Part shown: piece after piece, positions 35,774-48,018 of the stretch
Position numbering within the stretch: position 1 is the stretch's first letter
Layout of the letters: every line of letters starts with the position of its first letter
Assembly (NCBI GenBank): GCA_037833965.1
Contig: AP031352.1
Location: 26,578,501 to 26,642,500, forward strand
DNA: 64,000 bases
Source of the DNA: Marchantia polymorpha subsp. ruderalis
Lineage: Eukaryota; Streptophyta; Marchantiopsida; Marchantiales; Marchantiaceae
Reading direction: 5' to 3'
Notes under the pieces: model-generated
Seen by the model: the letters and a program-made list of their open reading frames with translations, nothing else
What the model was told of the DNA's origin: nothing
Databases searched by the model: none
Translations under genes and position numbers: made by a program

Positions 35774-35928
35774 AGAGATCAAAAGACCTTTGATTCCCGT
35801 TCAAAGCATGATGATATTGAAGAAATAAGGGCCCATCTTTAGTGGTCCCGGGAAAGGCCACACTCGTGAACTCTGTTCGGTGTCACCACATTCTGCAGCA
35901 GCCGGTCGCTTGGCCCTCACACTAAATC
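35774..35928 (+). repeat. templated filler at the duplication junction (copy of 18737-18891)
   Basis: These 155 bp separate the end of block copy A from the start of copy B and are identical to 18737-18891. The left junction shares 1 bp (a); the right junction shares the 11-mer cacactaaatc (35918-35928) with both source loci. The same 11-mer is thus counted in both the filler and copy B. Confidence 0.94.
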
Positions 35929-36460
35929 TGGGCTCGGAAGAGGAAGCAGGGCCATAGCAAGCTTCGCGCGAAGCATCTCGGGGAAACTGGTCAACATCCA
36001 CAGTCTCCAGTCTTGAGTCTTGACCGTGGACAGGACGAGAGGACTTTGTGGTCAGCGATGGAATCATCCGGGCAAGCTTCGGAAACCTGGCCACTTATTC
36101 AGGAGTGATGGTCAGTCGGCTAGAAAATCAATTGTGGCTACGAATGTCAAGGCACGGAAACTCTCTCTGGAGATTTGTAAGATTCGCTTGTGCTGGGTAT
36201 TCCGGATACAACGGCCAAGGCAAGAGCCTCGATTGGTTAATCGTTGCAAGGTTTTCCTTCTCTGATCGGATCGCAGGTCCATCTAGGGCGTGACAGAGTC
36301 TAGAAGGCGAGATGATGATATTGAGGATATCTTTCTCTCGATACATCGTGCGACCCCGTTGCTCGAGGTCCGTGCAGCGGAAGTTGTGCAGCGACTGCTG
36401 AAGTTCTGTGCTGGACTTCCGCGTTGTACCAGAGCTGCTTACAACTCTCAGAATTGGGCA

Positions 36461-36468
36461 TTATAAAT
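36461..36468 (+). promoter_or_regulatory. TATA box of GST copy B
   Basis: Same TTATAAAT and same spacing to the start codon as in copy A, so both GST genes carry an equivalent core promoter. Confidence 0.55.
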
Positions 36469-36652
36469 GTCTCTGCAAATAAATCTTCTTCAGTGTAAGC
36501 CACTGCAGAGTCTTGAGATTCAATTGAGAGAGAAAGAGGGAGGAGAGAGCTCTCAATCAGAGCGTCAAATCTTGTTCGCTGTCCGAATTTGGACTGGTGA
36601 GTTTGTCAACAGCGAGGAAGGTTATAAGGCAAGAGCAAGTGTCGCGTAAGCA

Positions 36653-37817
36653 ATGGCGATCAAGATTCATGGACGCCAATTGTCTCCTTTAGTGAGGGTT
36701 GCGATGCTAGCCATGAGCGAGATGAATGTTGAGAGTGAGATCATCGAGGACGACATGCGTAGTCCAGAGTACTTGGCAAAAGTCAATCCCTTCGGAAAAC
36801 ATCCAGCGGTTGAGTTCGACGATTTTATTTTATACGGTATGTGTTAGGATCAGCCCTGTTCAGAAATTGTCTATATACTGTCTGTTCATCGCTCCTGTCT
36901 TCGCAAAATGTATATCGGCTAATGTGTCTTTCTGGTGACGGAGCTGCTTAGTTTACCGATTAGAGGACTGAATGAAGTGAAGTCTGGAAGGATGTGACTG
37001 AGTGCAGAGAATATTTGGGCAATTCATCTGCAACAAAATTTACTTGAGTGTTCCATGCTTTAGTATTAGGGTAGCTGAACTACACGTATATGCGAAAATC
37101 ACAAGTTTATACTGGAGACTTATCAAACACAAAACAGAAGATTTAGCTAAAGAAATTACTCTGATTTAGGATAGAATTTTCTTGAACAATGATCCTGAAT
37201 TCACCGCGAATGTCTGTAATCGGTATTAGCTTTCAAGTTACAGCTAAAATAGCTAAGAATCTATGTTTCAGTTATGGAGCTGGTTAGTTGCATGTTCGCT
37301 GATGAGAGGAGTATATCTCGATAAGGTACTACCAGGGAAGTTTAATTTTGATGTCCTGTTTGTTACAGAAAGTCGAGCAATTTTAAGATATGTTGCGACC
37401 AACTACGGGGGACTGCATCTGCTCGGATCAACTCCCAAGGAGAAGGCAATGGTGGATCAGTGGGTTGAGGTGCAAGGGTGCTACTTCGAGCCTCCGGTTC
37501 GGAGTCTTGTCACGGAATTGTACTTTTTTCCTAAGTTCTTAGAAAGAGTACCGGACGTAGCGGTTGTGGAAGAGAATCTCAGCAAGTTTGAGAAGCTTCT
37601 GAACATTTATGACGCTCAGCTGGCCAAGACCAAGTACTTGGCAGGAGACTTCTACTCCATGGCAGATCTGGCTCACATTCCTATGCTGCACAGATTCGTG
37701 GTCAGCTCGGGAAAGGAAAGTCTGGTTACTAGCCGCAAACATGTCAATGCTTGGTACGAAACTATCACTTCTCGGCCAGCTTGGAAGAAGATAGTCGAAC
37801 AATATCCAGATGTCTGA
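36653..37817 (+). CDS. phi-class glutathione S-transferase (copy B)
   Basis: Exons 36653-36836 and 37369-37817 give 210 aa identical to copy A; the only coding difference I noticed is a synonymous Tyr codon (TAT to TAC) near 37657. Ser11, the Asn-Pro-Phe-Gly motif and the Glu-Ser-Arg-Ala-Ile motif across the intron are all preserved. Upstream DNA, including the TATA box and the GAGA-rich leader, is shared for about 700 bp, so similar expression is expected. Beyond that the flank is the filler segment rather than the native upstream DNA of copy A. Confidence 0.95.
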
Positions 37818-39866
37818 AATCACTGTCGAATTGAAGCTGCATTGGATCATTGATGAGTGGTTCAAGTGCAAATTAGATGGAGAAATGACCAGCGGCCGCT
37901 AAGACCCTTAGTGATTACCTTCAGGGATTTCCTGCATAGTTGAATTGTTGTTTTGACAAATCATCGCGCAAAGTAGGAGCTTTGGTGTAGAAGAGAATCT
38001 CCCCTATCGAGCATGGAGATCTAAGATATCCCCATCATTTTCTGAAACTCAGTTGACTTTATCACTATAACTGTCACAGAACAGGTGTGGACCTAAAGTC
38101 GATTGACATCTGAGATGCTGATAAAACGTGAATTTGGATGTTACTGTTATAAGCTTAATCAATTGGAATGATTATCGACTGTGGTCAAAATCAGTAACTT
38201 TTCTTCTTGGCCTTTTTATATTATTCCTTATCCTGCAAACTGGAGGTCTTCCTCTGTCGACGGCCGTAACAAAAATGCACTCGTTCACTTCAACCCTTCA
38301 CGTTGCAATTTTGCAGTGAAGGATGCACATAGAATCTAGCACAATGCTATAATCTAGTTAGATTAGACACGCGGTGCTTATCGGTTTGCATAGTTTGCAA
38401 TATTGTAGGACCGTGATCAAAGTTTCTGAAATCCGATTGAAGGATCTGAAACAAGAAAGGTCAACTACATTTAACTGCAGAAATTGCAATCACCTCGTCA
38501 ATGTTGAAACGAAGTACTTTTGTGTCTGCAAAGATCGTACCCTTTACATTGCTGAACATCCTAAGACTCAATAGATGAATACTTCTTGTCGAAATTTATT
38601 GAATGGTTCATATCTTATTTGGGTGGATGGTTTTATCATCACGGACAAAGCTATGTATATCTAGCCGTCCATATATTGCCTGCCAGTCAATTACGAATAG
38701 GATGCTACAATAGGAGGCTCAAGTAACAATATCACTATAAGATAGTAGTAATATCTTTCAGTATGTGCTTCATTCAATGATATCGTTTCTCTTAGGCTGG
38801 TTCTACTCGTAAAATTATTGTGCGCTTTTTGAATTCAACATCCACCTCACAACATTCCTTCATCTCATTAGTAGCCTTATAAACTGACTCATTGTACTTC
38901 ATATAAAATTCATTGATAATCACTTATAGAATAAATTTCCTTGTACAACATTGAACCCAGATGATGAAAGCTACAACTTCATGAAACCAAAGTTTGTTTC
39001 AATTTTCCACAAACTTAAGCCAATACATTCTGTTTGAAGTAAACTTGCAGTGTAATCATCATCGATTTTTTTATCTAGTAGTATATATTATAAAAAAATT
39101 CGTTCTTTTATAAGTATAATGATATCTTTAATTTTTTTAAAAAAATTAGTCCACAATAAATCATTATTCCATATTACGTATTTTGTACCATGTACTGCTG
39201 ACTTTTGTAGATAATTTATGAAAGAAGTATGTGTATTGATTTTATATTTTTTTGTAAACTGGATTACATGCGACTTTAGTTGCATTTCAACACAACTGTT
39301 TTTTTATAGTTATAACATATAATGAAGATAGAATGTTGTTCACTTTTGTTATTAAGAACAAGACACAAAAATCTGCTTACTTTATATATCTTCTTAATCA
39401 TTTTAATTTTGATGAATATTCAGTACAAATAGCTTATGAATGATTTGACATAATATTAATCGTAAATGAAAAATTCAGTTAAAATCATTTAAAATAATAA
39501 AAATGTAAAAAAACTTGTTAGCTGTCACTGAAGTTGGGACCTTAAACCGTTAGTGATGGTTTTTGCTGACATCCTAAAACCGTCGGTGACGATGGGTTAA
39601 TGCACCTGTCATTGATGTTCAGGATTTTAGCTTTCCTACTGTATTACTTAGCGAGTCTCCTGAACATAATATTTGTGTTTCCATGGACCTATTCGGAAAA
39701 GGCGAACCATTTTAAAGCTGTGTATGCGTCTCCGTCGCTTATCCTCAGTCCATTTACCATTTACTCTCTCGTATTGTGTAATCTATCGGTCTCTTCCCAT
39801 CAATTCATCAATTGATATCATATCTACCTTCAAAATTTTATTCCGAATTTCAAAAATGTGCATCCT
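37818..39866. other. intergenic DNA of block copy B, 3' of the GST gene
   Basis: Counterpart of 27543-29591 with scattered base changes and A/T-tract length differences. The CACTA-like motifs are at about 39527-39620. No gene recognised. Confidence 0.4.
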
Positions 39867-40265
39867 TCAGGGCTCATCGACTAACGAATCTGACATTGAT
39901 CGCAGTGTGCCTATGGCTTGTTTGTCGAAGGGTTTGACTTTGAGGTTGATTTTCTTGTCGATGCTGCTCTGGGGGCGGTAGCTGAGCATCCAGCTCTCGG
40001 CCCAATGCAGAGTCGACATTTTGACGGCGGTGTTGTCTTAGAAGTAACCGTGCTGCTCGAGCATGAGCTTGCTCTCGGAGGACAGCTCGAAGAATTTGAT
40101 ACCCTGCGTTTCGATGTCCTTGAGGGCGGCGAGCGAGAGGCTATGAATCACGATCTGGAAGAACCCTCATTTCCCACTTGAGGACGCTCGTCGGCAACAG
40201 GAACCGCAGAGCAATCTCCAGCACGGTCTCCGCCCTTGCGCAGCTTGCGAAGAATCGGACCCTTC
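39867..40265 (-). pseudogene. unrecognised protein-coding remnant (copy B)
   Basis: Same reading frames, frameshift and internal TAA as 29592-29990, so the gene was already broken before the 10-kb duplication. Further upstream on this strand the copies differ by the 25-bp gap, which lies outside the readable part. Confidence 0.5.
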
Positions 40266-41963
40266 TGAAAGTTGAGCTGGCGCGAGAACAACTCCACAAG
40301 TGAACTTCAAAACTCAAAGCACTTGAAAACCACCATCAATAATTGAAACTCCCACTTTTCCTCTCTCAATTACTCCTGCATTCGAAGACGCTCTGCGAAG
40401 CTCTGGCGCTACCCCAGCTTCGTCACTCATCGACTCCCCTGCTAGGAAACGGCATGCACAATTGCCGGGGGCTGCACGACAAGAGTACATACCCCCATTC
40501 CCTGGCCGCCTCGCCCAGCTGCCGCGAAAATTCGCGCCTGTCGCTGTCCACTAGCGCTAGAGCTGAGAGTCCCTCGCTTCCTCTCGCCGTTCTGCGCCTG
40601 CCACCGCTACGCCGCTGCTGCTGCCGCCATCGGCCTCGTGCACGTCACGCTCGGCGTTATGGTAACTCTCCTCGCGTCCGGCGATGCGGGCAACGAAAGG
40701 TGTTCTCACAACTGAAGAAATAGAAAAAACCCTTGCAGGAAATTTGTGCCGCTGTACAGATTATCGGCCAATTCGGAAGGAGGATTGAGGCAACTTTCGT
40801 TTCTGCTCGACACGCTCCTGAGCGGCTGCGTTAATCTGCTGGCACTCCGTTTGAAGATTTGAATTGCGCCATGTGAAGTGCAAAAATAGCTTGAATGCGA
40901 TCAAAGGAGATTCATGAAAGATTTTCGAGACTGTTGATTTTAGAGTGCACACACACGCTTCTCATGATAGGAGTATAACTAGCCTAAAACTCGAGCTACA
41001 TTGAGAAAGAAAGCATGCTGAGAATCTGAATAGTGAGTTTCCAGAGAGTCGCCCATTATGGCAGACCCATCGACGTAATCCAAATGCAGGAAGACTACAT
41101 GTCAAGTTTAGGAACCAGCCAGAAACATAAAGTTGTGCATGAACTCATACCAATCAGAAATTGAACTTTCATGTAGATCACTGTGCATGATTGTCATCAC
41201 TTCTTTCTCAAGATAGAGTGACCTTCTGATCACTATTGCATTTGAGACTCAATGAGGATGGAAGGATAGTGAGCGCCAATGGTACTGTTCTTTTCGAAGA
41301 ATATATATATGTTATGTCCATATTGCCCGAGCGGGGATGGTGTAACTTCATGCATTACTTTACTTTGGTGCAGATTTCAGTGCGTTAGAAAACATTGAAT
41401 AACTCATAACCAGTGTTGGGGAGTGTGGAATGATAAAATGCGTTGATTAAATATGATAAAACATATTGATAGCGTTGAGCATGTGTCAAACAATGTACTG
41501 CTTACAGCTGTTCAGATCTAAGTGTCTGAGCACATCCGACTCGAAGAGAAAGTCAAGAGCTCAAGAGCTCAACGATCACTCACAATTTTAAACACTTTAA
41601 GCCATAGATATATTTTACTGGAGAACATGATTCAGATTGCCAACGACCTGATGCTGGTATGCCAAGAAAGTGAGTCACGTCAGATATTAAGTCGTTTGGA
41701 TCTGATAGACTTGTAGCGGTCCGTAAAAATTACTAGAGGTCCTAACGTAGAAAGCTTAGAGTCACTGGCAACAATTCAGCGATCTGTACACGAAAGGTAC
41801 TTACTGTATTATCAAGCTGGATCATGTCCCAGCCCAGTGTTTCTTCGAAGGATCGTATCCCCGGCCGCGGTCGCCAGCAGCAGCGACCAAAGGGACCGGC
41901 TCATGCGCCAAAGAAATCCCAACACTGTACATTGAGTTCCGGATTTGCGTCCGTTCGAAGGAC

Positions 41964-42872
41964 TTAGCTTGACTTTTTCATGATAACCATGACGAACTCA
42001 GCGCTTGCGACGTTCTGCAATCGGTAGAATCCCGGCTGAATGGTGGATGGGACGAGGCTCCAGGCCTGTTTCATATCACCGTGACTGAGTGGCATCAGGC
42101 TGAGTTTGCCGTTGTCAGATTGAGAGGACGTCGCACCCTGAGAGACGCAGAGGTCCGTGTACAAACTGCGCATGAGGTAAACTCCCGGTTTCCGTGTCGA
42201 CGGTACGAGCATGAACACCTGCTCCTTTTGTTGAGTCACCTTGTTCTGCAGGCCGATGATGCCCTTCTGGTCCTTCAACTTGGCGTGAATGACCTTCTTG
42301 TACGCCAAGTTGCTGATCCTGAACTGAGTGTGAATCAGCGGAACATTTGGACGTCCGGATGGGTCGAATTGCAGAACCCAGTTCTGGCTGCGCTCCTCCT
42401 GCTCCACGTACTTCATCTGCACCCCGTACATCTCATCCTCGTAGAGGTAGCCAGAGGCGTAGGCGTTCCTGAAGCGGAAGCATCCATCGCGGAACTCCGT
42501 GGAAGGTTCGATGAACCACAGTTGCCTCCTGTCGGCTTGATTCAGCTCCAAAATGACGGGTCCGGTGTCTGGACCGACGTCCTCTTCGTCACTCGGATCC
42601 CCAGCGTCGGCCATCGCCCTCGCAGTTTTGGCGTGAACGGTCTGGATATGGTAGCAGGTGCTGACCGACTGGTCGAGATATGTCGAGGCCACGAGGTGGA
42701 AGCTCAATTGGTCGGCGTTGGTCACAGTGGTCGACACTGTGACGCTGTACTCGCCCGGTTTACTCTTTCGATCGTCCACCATCAGGTGAGCACCGGTCTC
42801 CGCATTCGCGACTTTGAATGTCGCTGGTGAAGCAGGAAAAGGAATTCCTTGTGTGATCATGGAGGTCGACAT
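41964..42872 (-). CDS. ricin-B-type beta-trefoil lectin-like protein, C-terminally truncated (copy B)
   Basis: A single 302-aa exon from ATG 42872 to TAA 41964, with a product identical to copy A, including the early stop and the still-open tail behind it. The absence of any coding difference over about 900 bp, while the flanking DNA differs at many positions, suggests either very recent duplication, constraint or gene conversion. The 5' flank is the same AT-rich tract as in copy A. Confidence 0.85.
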   Translation of the reverse strand: MSTSMITQGIPFPASPATFKVANAETGAHLMVDDRKSKPGEYSVTVSTTVTNADQLSFHLVASTYLDQSVSTCYHIQTVHAKTARAMADAGDPSDEEDVGPDTGPVILELNQADRRQLWFIEPSTEFRDGCFRFRNAYASGYLYEDEMYGVQMKYVEQEERSQNWVLQFDPSGRPNVPLIHTQFRISNLAYKKVIHAKLKDQKGIIGLQNKVTQQKEQVFMLVPSTRKPGVYLMRSLYTDLCVSQGATSSQSDNGKLSLMPLSHGDMKQAWSLVPSTIQPGFYRLQNVASAEFVMVIMKKSS

Positions 42873-45562
42873 ATTATTAGTTAAGTGATACACATATTAA
42901 TTAAAACACATCAATTAAATCTTTCAAAATTTGATTGCAAATTTCAAATATATTAAATTTATTTGTTTCTGATAGATTTGGTATTATCATAAACACATTC
43001 CATTGTTAGTTATAAACTTTCCTTTTATTTTTATATGGAATTATTAGTAAATAATAAACTTCACACATACATATTTTTTTATAAGAAATGAATTTTTTAT
43101 TTAAAAATTCAAAAAAATATTTTAGCATCAAAAATTAAATTAAAAAAAAATTGGGTTCATTTACAAGATAGAATATGAAACATAAATCCTATACTGCAAT
43201 AAATCAAAATTTTCTAACATAACGGACATCATAAAACAAAGCTTCAATAGTTGGATTAAAAATAATATACTAGGGAGGGCATCACGTATGTGAATACGTT
43301 CACATGGTTGTATTTATCTATAATTCTACTTAAAAAATCATGAAATTTAACAAATCCAACTTATATCATCTTGTGTAAGAAACATTAAAATTTTAGGATA
43401 ATCCTTATATAGTGGAATTTTTAAAAGAATTCTGATAAAAATTCAATTTAGTATTCTGACATTGAAATGATTAATTATTAATGCTAATATGACTCACATC
43501 AAATTTTCATCATATATCTACAATAATAATCTAATGTCACTTATATCAATCATAATGATTTAATTTGATGCCATCTAAATTTGTATACTTTTTATTCATA
43601 TTTGATATCATATGTAAATTTTTTTTTCTTTGGTGGAATATATGTGTCTTTCAACACAAAAATATTTCACAAAAATCAATCAGGATTTGAAACTTTGCAT
43701 TATCATCAATATTTTCAGTCAGTTTGAAGTATTAATGACAATGTAATAAATGTAAAATAAAAAAATGGTGTACAAAATGATTTATTAAAATTTCATTGTA
43801 TTACGTTATAATTTTGATTCGAATATGTGAATTTTTCATCAAATATATGATATTAAATCTTCTAATAAAATTTGAAATTATTATCATTTCAACATGAAAT
43901 TATAAATTTATAGGCTTTTTTTAATAATCAAAATTAAATTATGCATAAAAAATACAAATTTATTAAACTCTTACAGATTTTATTCTCTGTTGATATGTTG
44001 TATGATTTTTTCATCAGATGAATGATTGAACTTGATATATACTTTCAAACGTATTTAATTTGTGATATATTCTTTGACTCCATATTTTTTTTCAATATCT
44101 TATATACCAGCAGATAAATATCATATTGCCTTGTAATTATTCACGTTAAATTCTGCAATATTCACAATTATTACAATAAGAAAAAACTGAATATTCAAGA
44201 AAATATAGAAAAAATATTTTTACTCCAAAAGTATTAATACATTTTTGTAAAATAAAAATTATTATTTAAATATATATTTTTTTGGAACCAAAACTGTTCA
44301 TAAAATTATTATTTTCTTTTTTAACACTGAAAGTTTCTGTAATTGAATTTTTCAAATATTTGATCACTAAATTTCAAAGTTTTGCTAATCATATGATGAA
44401 ATTGCACAATATCAACCAACATCTAATTGAATGTATGAAATGTTCATATCTCACAATTCTATTAAAGAAATATATACCTTGTATAAAATTTTAGGGTTTT
44501 AATTATCTTGCATAGAGTTCAAAACTTATGTCACTATTAAAAAATCACACATGCTTCAAAAATACAGAAACTTTGTTCTCTTTTTTAGATCTATGTAATT
44601 AAGTAAATATGAAAACTAATCACTTTTCATCTTATATTATAATAAGATAATTTAAATTTTGAGTTAAGTATGTGTTACGTTACAGGGAAGTTTTTTCAAC
44701 TACTTTGTGTTCAAAATGGTTGGTTATATTTTCTTCTAGAAGCATAGAAACTTAAGCTTAAAAATAAGGGTAAGAGGGCACCTTTGACAACACCCATAAT
44801 GACCTTCTGGAACCTTTCCCAAAGATTGCCCGTAAATGACGGGCCGAACTCTTGGCAGGACTGAGTTCAAATCCTTTGTAAGTCTTCTGGCGTTTTTATA
44901 TATATTTATTTTGATAAATTAAATAAATAAATTTATTTGCTACGGGTCATGGATGATTAGCTCAGAAAGATCTGGAACCATCTGCAAAATGTATTAATTT
45001 TTTGCCGGCGAGTAATGGATGTTTAGAGGGAGCGTCCAATGACAATCGGCCATATGGAGAAGTCTTTATTACCTAGTGACGTGAACTTATCTTAGATGAA
45101 GTATTTTTCCTACATGAAATCATTTTTACATATTCAACGATACCGGGCCATGTGGTTTGTGGTATAGCTTTTACCAGCTATTGACCTACTTCAATCTCAA
45201 ATTATTTTTTTCCCTAAACAGTTTATTAAAATTCAACATCATTTTTGCCTGAAGTAATGCATTTTAATTCTTACGGCGATTCCGGCGCTGGTGATGCTCG
45301 TTACGCTCCATGGAATTATCTCTAATCTTTATGTGCCATTCAAATTCTGAATATCAGAAGCGGAATATTGTCACTTGTCGCAACGGAGATGGATCTAATA
45401 CAACGCATGAATTTAAAAGGGAATTCATTTATAAGCGTGAGGGAATCATACTCTTTATACTAGTTTAATTGGTGCTTGTTCATTGAGAGCCACTAATTGT
45501 GATCAAATTACATAACATATGAATTATTACAATCATACATTTTATGAAAGTTACAATATGTC
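42873..45562. other. AT-rich tract of block copy B
   Basis: Counterpart of 32623-35312, almost unchanged. No gene or promoter recognised. Confidence 0.45.
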
Positions 45563-45600
45563 TAGAATAGTTGCTAGTGAGTACACTAGCAACTATTCTA
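45563..45600. repeat. perfect hairpin (17-bp arms, loop agta), copy B
   Basis: Exact counterpart of 35313-35350; both arms are unchanged. Confidence 0.95.
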
Positions 45601-45739
45601 TAATAAAGTAGAGCACGTACTACCAACGAGTGCTACCACCTTCAGCTGCTACTGCAACTTCAATTTTTTTTGGTATTTTAGAAATGAACTTCCTAATACT
45701 TCCTTGGGTTACAAACTCGTATGCTAAATTGGCTGATGC

Positions 45740-45890
45740 CCACAAATGTTTTTGGTAGTCTTTTTCTTTTTATTAATTTAACACCACACGTTTTCTATAG
45801 AATTGACATTAAGAGAATTTGGTGGTCATTGAATAATTCTTTGTTCACCATTCGGCACATAACTTCCAACATGTACAATACATAAAATTT
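45740..45890 (-). pseudogene. Tc1/mariner-like transposase C-terminal remnant (copy B)
   Basis: Same broken PPNS...NSIENVW reading as in copy A, including the Trp-to-TGA change. Here the surrounding DNA continues uninterrupted beyond the duplication boundary at 46024 towards the inverted repeat at 46284-47257, which may be part of the same decayed element. Confidence 0.72.
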
Positions 45891-46283
45891 CACAAAGTTT
45901 GGTTTCTTGTTTAAAAAACAACACATATACAATTTCTTTGACAATTGTTTACTCACAAAATCTTTAGGATGTCTGCAATTAATATACTCTCCAAGTAAGT
46001 ACTCGCATTTGTGAATACTGTCAACTTCAAAATTCTTTTAAATATCATGCTTCAGATTGGATGAAATCTCATACTTAATAGCAGCCTTTTGCAATGAATT
46101 TGAGCTTGATGGTTATTAAGTAAGCCACGTGACAATGAGAGAAAAGTACTGGATTTTCTTTAATTTGAGTTAAAAAAAATCATTATATTGGTTTTTCACA
46201 ACAAACAACAGTAACAAAACCAAAATTTTAATTCAAAATTAGAATATGCTTGAGTTTCATTAGAGGTTGCAATAATTTCTAGA

Positions 46284-47257
46284 TGTACAGTACAATTCCC
46301 TAAATGTATTTTACGAATCTGCTTTTGGGAACACATTCCAGCCAACCTCAAGAACTCTCAAAATTTGTTATTCATTCAAAAACGATCTGATAGAAGAATA
46401 GTAAACTGCGTTGTAGTCATAATGGATTGTACTACATTGCCAATACAAATGTTCAGGTATAGTATAGAAAATATAGTAAGAAATTACAAGCACTTCATTA
46501 TCACTATCTACAAGCAAATGTTTCCATCCATTGCTTCAATATGAATGTTCATTCTAGCATGCCTATTTGGAATGAGCACACAAGGTTGAACTTGAAATAC
46601 TTGGGCTCACATTTGATGGTTGCTTTGTATCAATTCTTCGTTATGCGGCAATTTGGAGCGAGTTTCTATTGAGTCTTGATATTAATAAAATTATATTAAA
46701 GCTTGTAGAAGCCCTCCTCACCATTACAAATGCCGCTCTAGAATTTGAATAATGGTGGAAGACTGTTTGAATGATACCACGCATGCACTGGTCGCTAAGC
46801 TCAAGTTTGTTTACTACTCTTGCCAGTTTTAGAGAATGCCTTATCAACCACTTTAAGTGCTACCTAAATTCTTATTGAAAAAACTCCTTCACGCCACAAC
46901 ATAAGAGCAAGGGATACAAATCATACATCAAGGACAAGGACAAGATCAACATTGTGTGCTCACTTATGATATGCTAGAATGAACATTCATATTGAATTAT
47001 CGGGTGGAATTACTTGCCTGTAGATAGTGTATGAAGTTTTTGAAATTTCTTACTGTAGTTGTCTATATTATACGTGAACATCTGTAATGACAATGTAGTA
47101 CACTCTATTGTGATTGCAATGCAATTTACGGTTCTTAAATCAAATAATTTTTTAATTCAAAAGGAATTTTCAAAGTTTTTGAAATTGGTTGGCAAGGTGC
47201 CCCCAACAACAGAATTTACAAATCACCTTGAGGGGACTGTACAGTACAATGAACCCC
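46284..47257. repeat. imperfect inverted repeat, ~320-bp arms
   Basis: The left arm (~46284-46605) aligns with the reverse complement of the right arm (~46930-47257). The best-matched core contains tcaatatgaatgttcattct in the left arm and its complement near 46970-47000. Arms are perhaps 70-80% alike; the ~320-bp centre is not repeated. Both arms give related short protein-like readings (for example Asn-Val-Val-His-Ser-Ile on the plus strand at ~47090), so it probably arose by inverted duplication of a piece of transposon coding sequence. Confidence 0.75.
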
Positions 47258-47289
47258 AAGTAACTATCCTCCTAGCACAGTCTTGAGAA

Positions 47290-48018
47290 ATTGTGGGATT
47301 TCCAGTGTGATATCATAAAAATTTGAGAATAACAAATCGTAAGAAATGGTTTAATTGACTAGAATAAACGTGGAGTTGTTTCGATTTATTGCCTGAATCT
47401 GCCCAAAACTTATTTTGCTCATAAGACATATCCGTTATGTCTTAATAAACATTTTATACTGTCATTAAATTGAAGACTTGTCATTTGCTAATAGTATTAT
47501 TTGCTCAAACTAGTGGAAAAGGTGTACAACTACACCAAAGAAGTACACGAAACTGTGTCCAATTACAACCAAAAATTAAGATTTTGGTGTATGATAGACT
47601 AGGACAATGTACCTCAGGGTCTCACTATTTCCGAAGCGTCCTAGTCAGGCATAGAAAGATAGCACTTCGCTATCTCTCCGGCCGCTGGTCCCATGAATAG
47701 ACCATGCATAGTAAAGCATTTGCCCAGACTCTTGCTTGGTCTATTTATGACCCACGAGTAAAGCATTTGCCAGAGTCTCTAACTTCAGCTATGAACTCTT
47801 TAAATTGGACTCCGATCGTCTACCTCTACACTCTCAATCCAACCTCACGATACGATTGATCTGGAGTAGCTTGTGGACTTCGACCAACATGACCATGGGG
47901 GCATCAGCGTTGACACGGTTTGATTCTGCAGACCTGTATTCTGTCGCCATGACATTGTACATTGTTCAGTTTTCACATTGAGAATGTGAGATGCTATGGC
48001 ATGTCTAAGTTCAACACT
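47290..48018. other. upstream region of the MACPF gene
   Basis: It includes a short imperfect repeat (agtaaagcatttgcc occurs at ~47712 and ~47758). A TATA-like CTATTTATG (~47741) and TTTAAAT (~47798) followed by a pyrimidine-rich leader could be the core promoter. Evidence is weak. No other gene seen. Confidence 0.35.

Larger units (their letters stand above)
25650..35774 (+). repeat. ~10.1-kb tandem segmental duplication, copy A
   Basis: The block runs from the 11-mer cacactaaatc at 25650 to gtgaatactgtcaa ending at 35774 and recurs almost unchanged at 35918-46024. The offset is 10268 bp at the left end, 10275 after a 7-bp difference near copy-B position 36010, and 10250 after a 25-bp difference near 30160. 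Differences between copies are single bases and A/T-tract indels spread over the non-coding parts. It carries a phi GST, an unrecognised pseudogene, a truncated lectin gene and part of a mariner-like remnant. Copy A is the parental position on the left side because its left flank is unique sequence. Confidence 0.96.
35918..46024 (+). repeat. ~10.1-kb tandem segmental duplication, copy B
   Basis: Near-identical to 25650-35774. Compared with A it has 7 extra bases near 36008 (a repeated cagtct-like stretch) and lacks 25 bp near 40432, where copy A has an extra segment flanked by catcga. The right end, gtgaatactgtcaa at 46024, continues into unique sequence, so copy B holds the original right boundary. 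Confidence 0.96.

Noticed and set aside
35801-36094. 97-codon minus-strand frame across the duplication junction
   Set aside because: It is a chance fusion created by the filler joining; neither half resembles a protein.
25650-46024. Assembly artefact as the explanation of the 10-kb tandem duplication
   Set aside because: The copies differ at many bases and by 7-bp and 25-bp length changes, and the junction contains a filler from another locus. A collapsed or repeated contig would not give this, although long reads are still the proper test.
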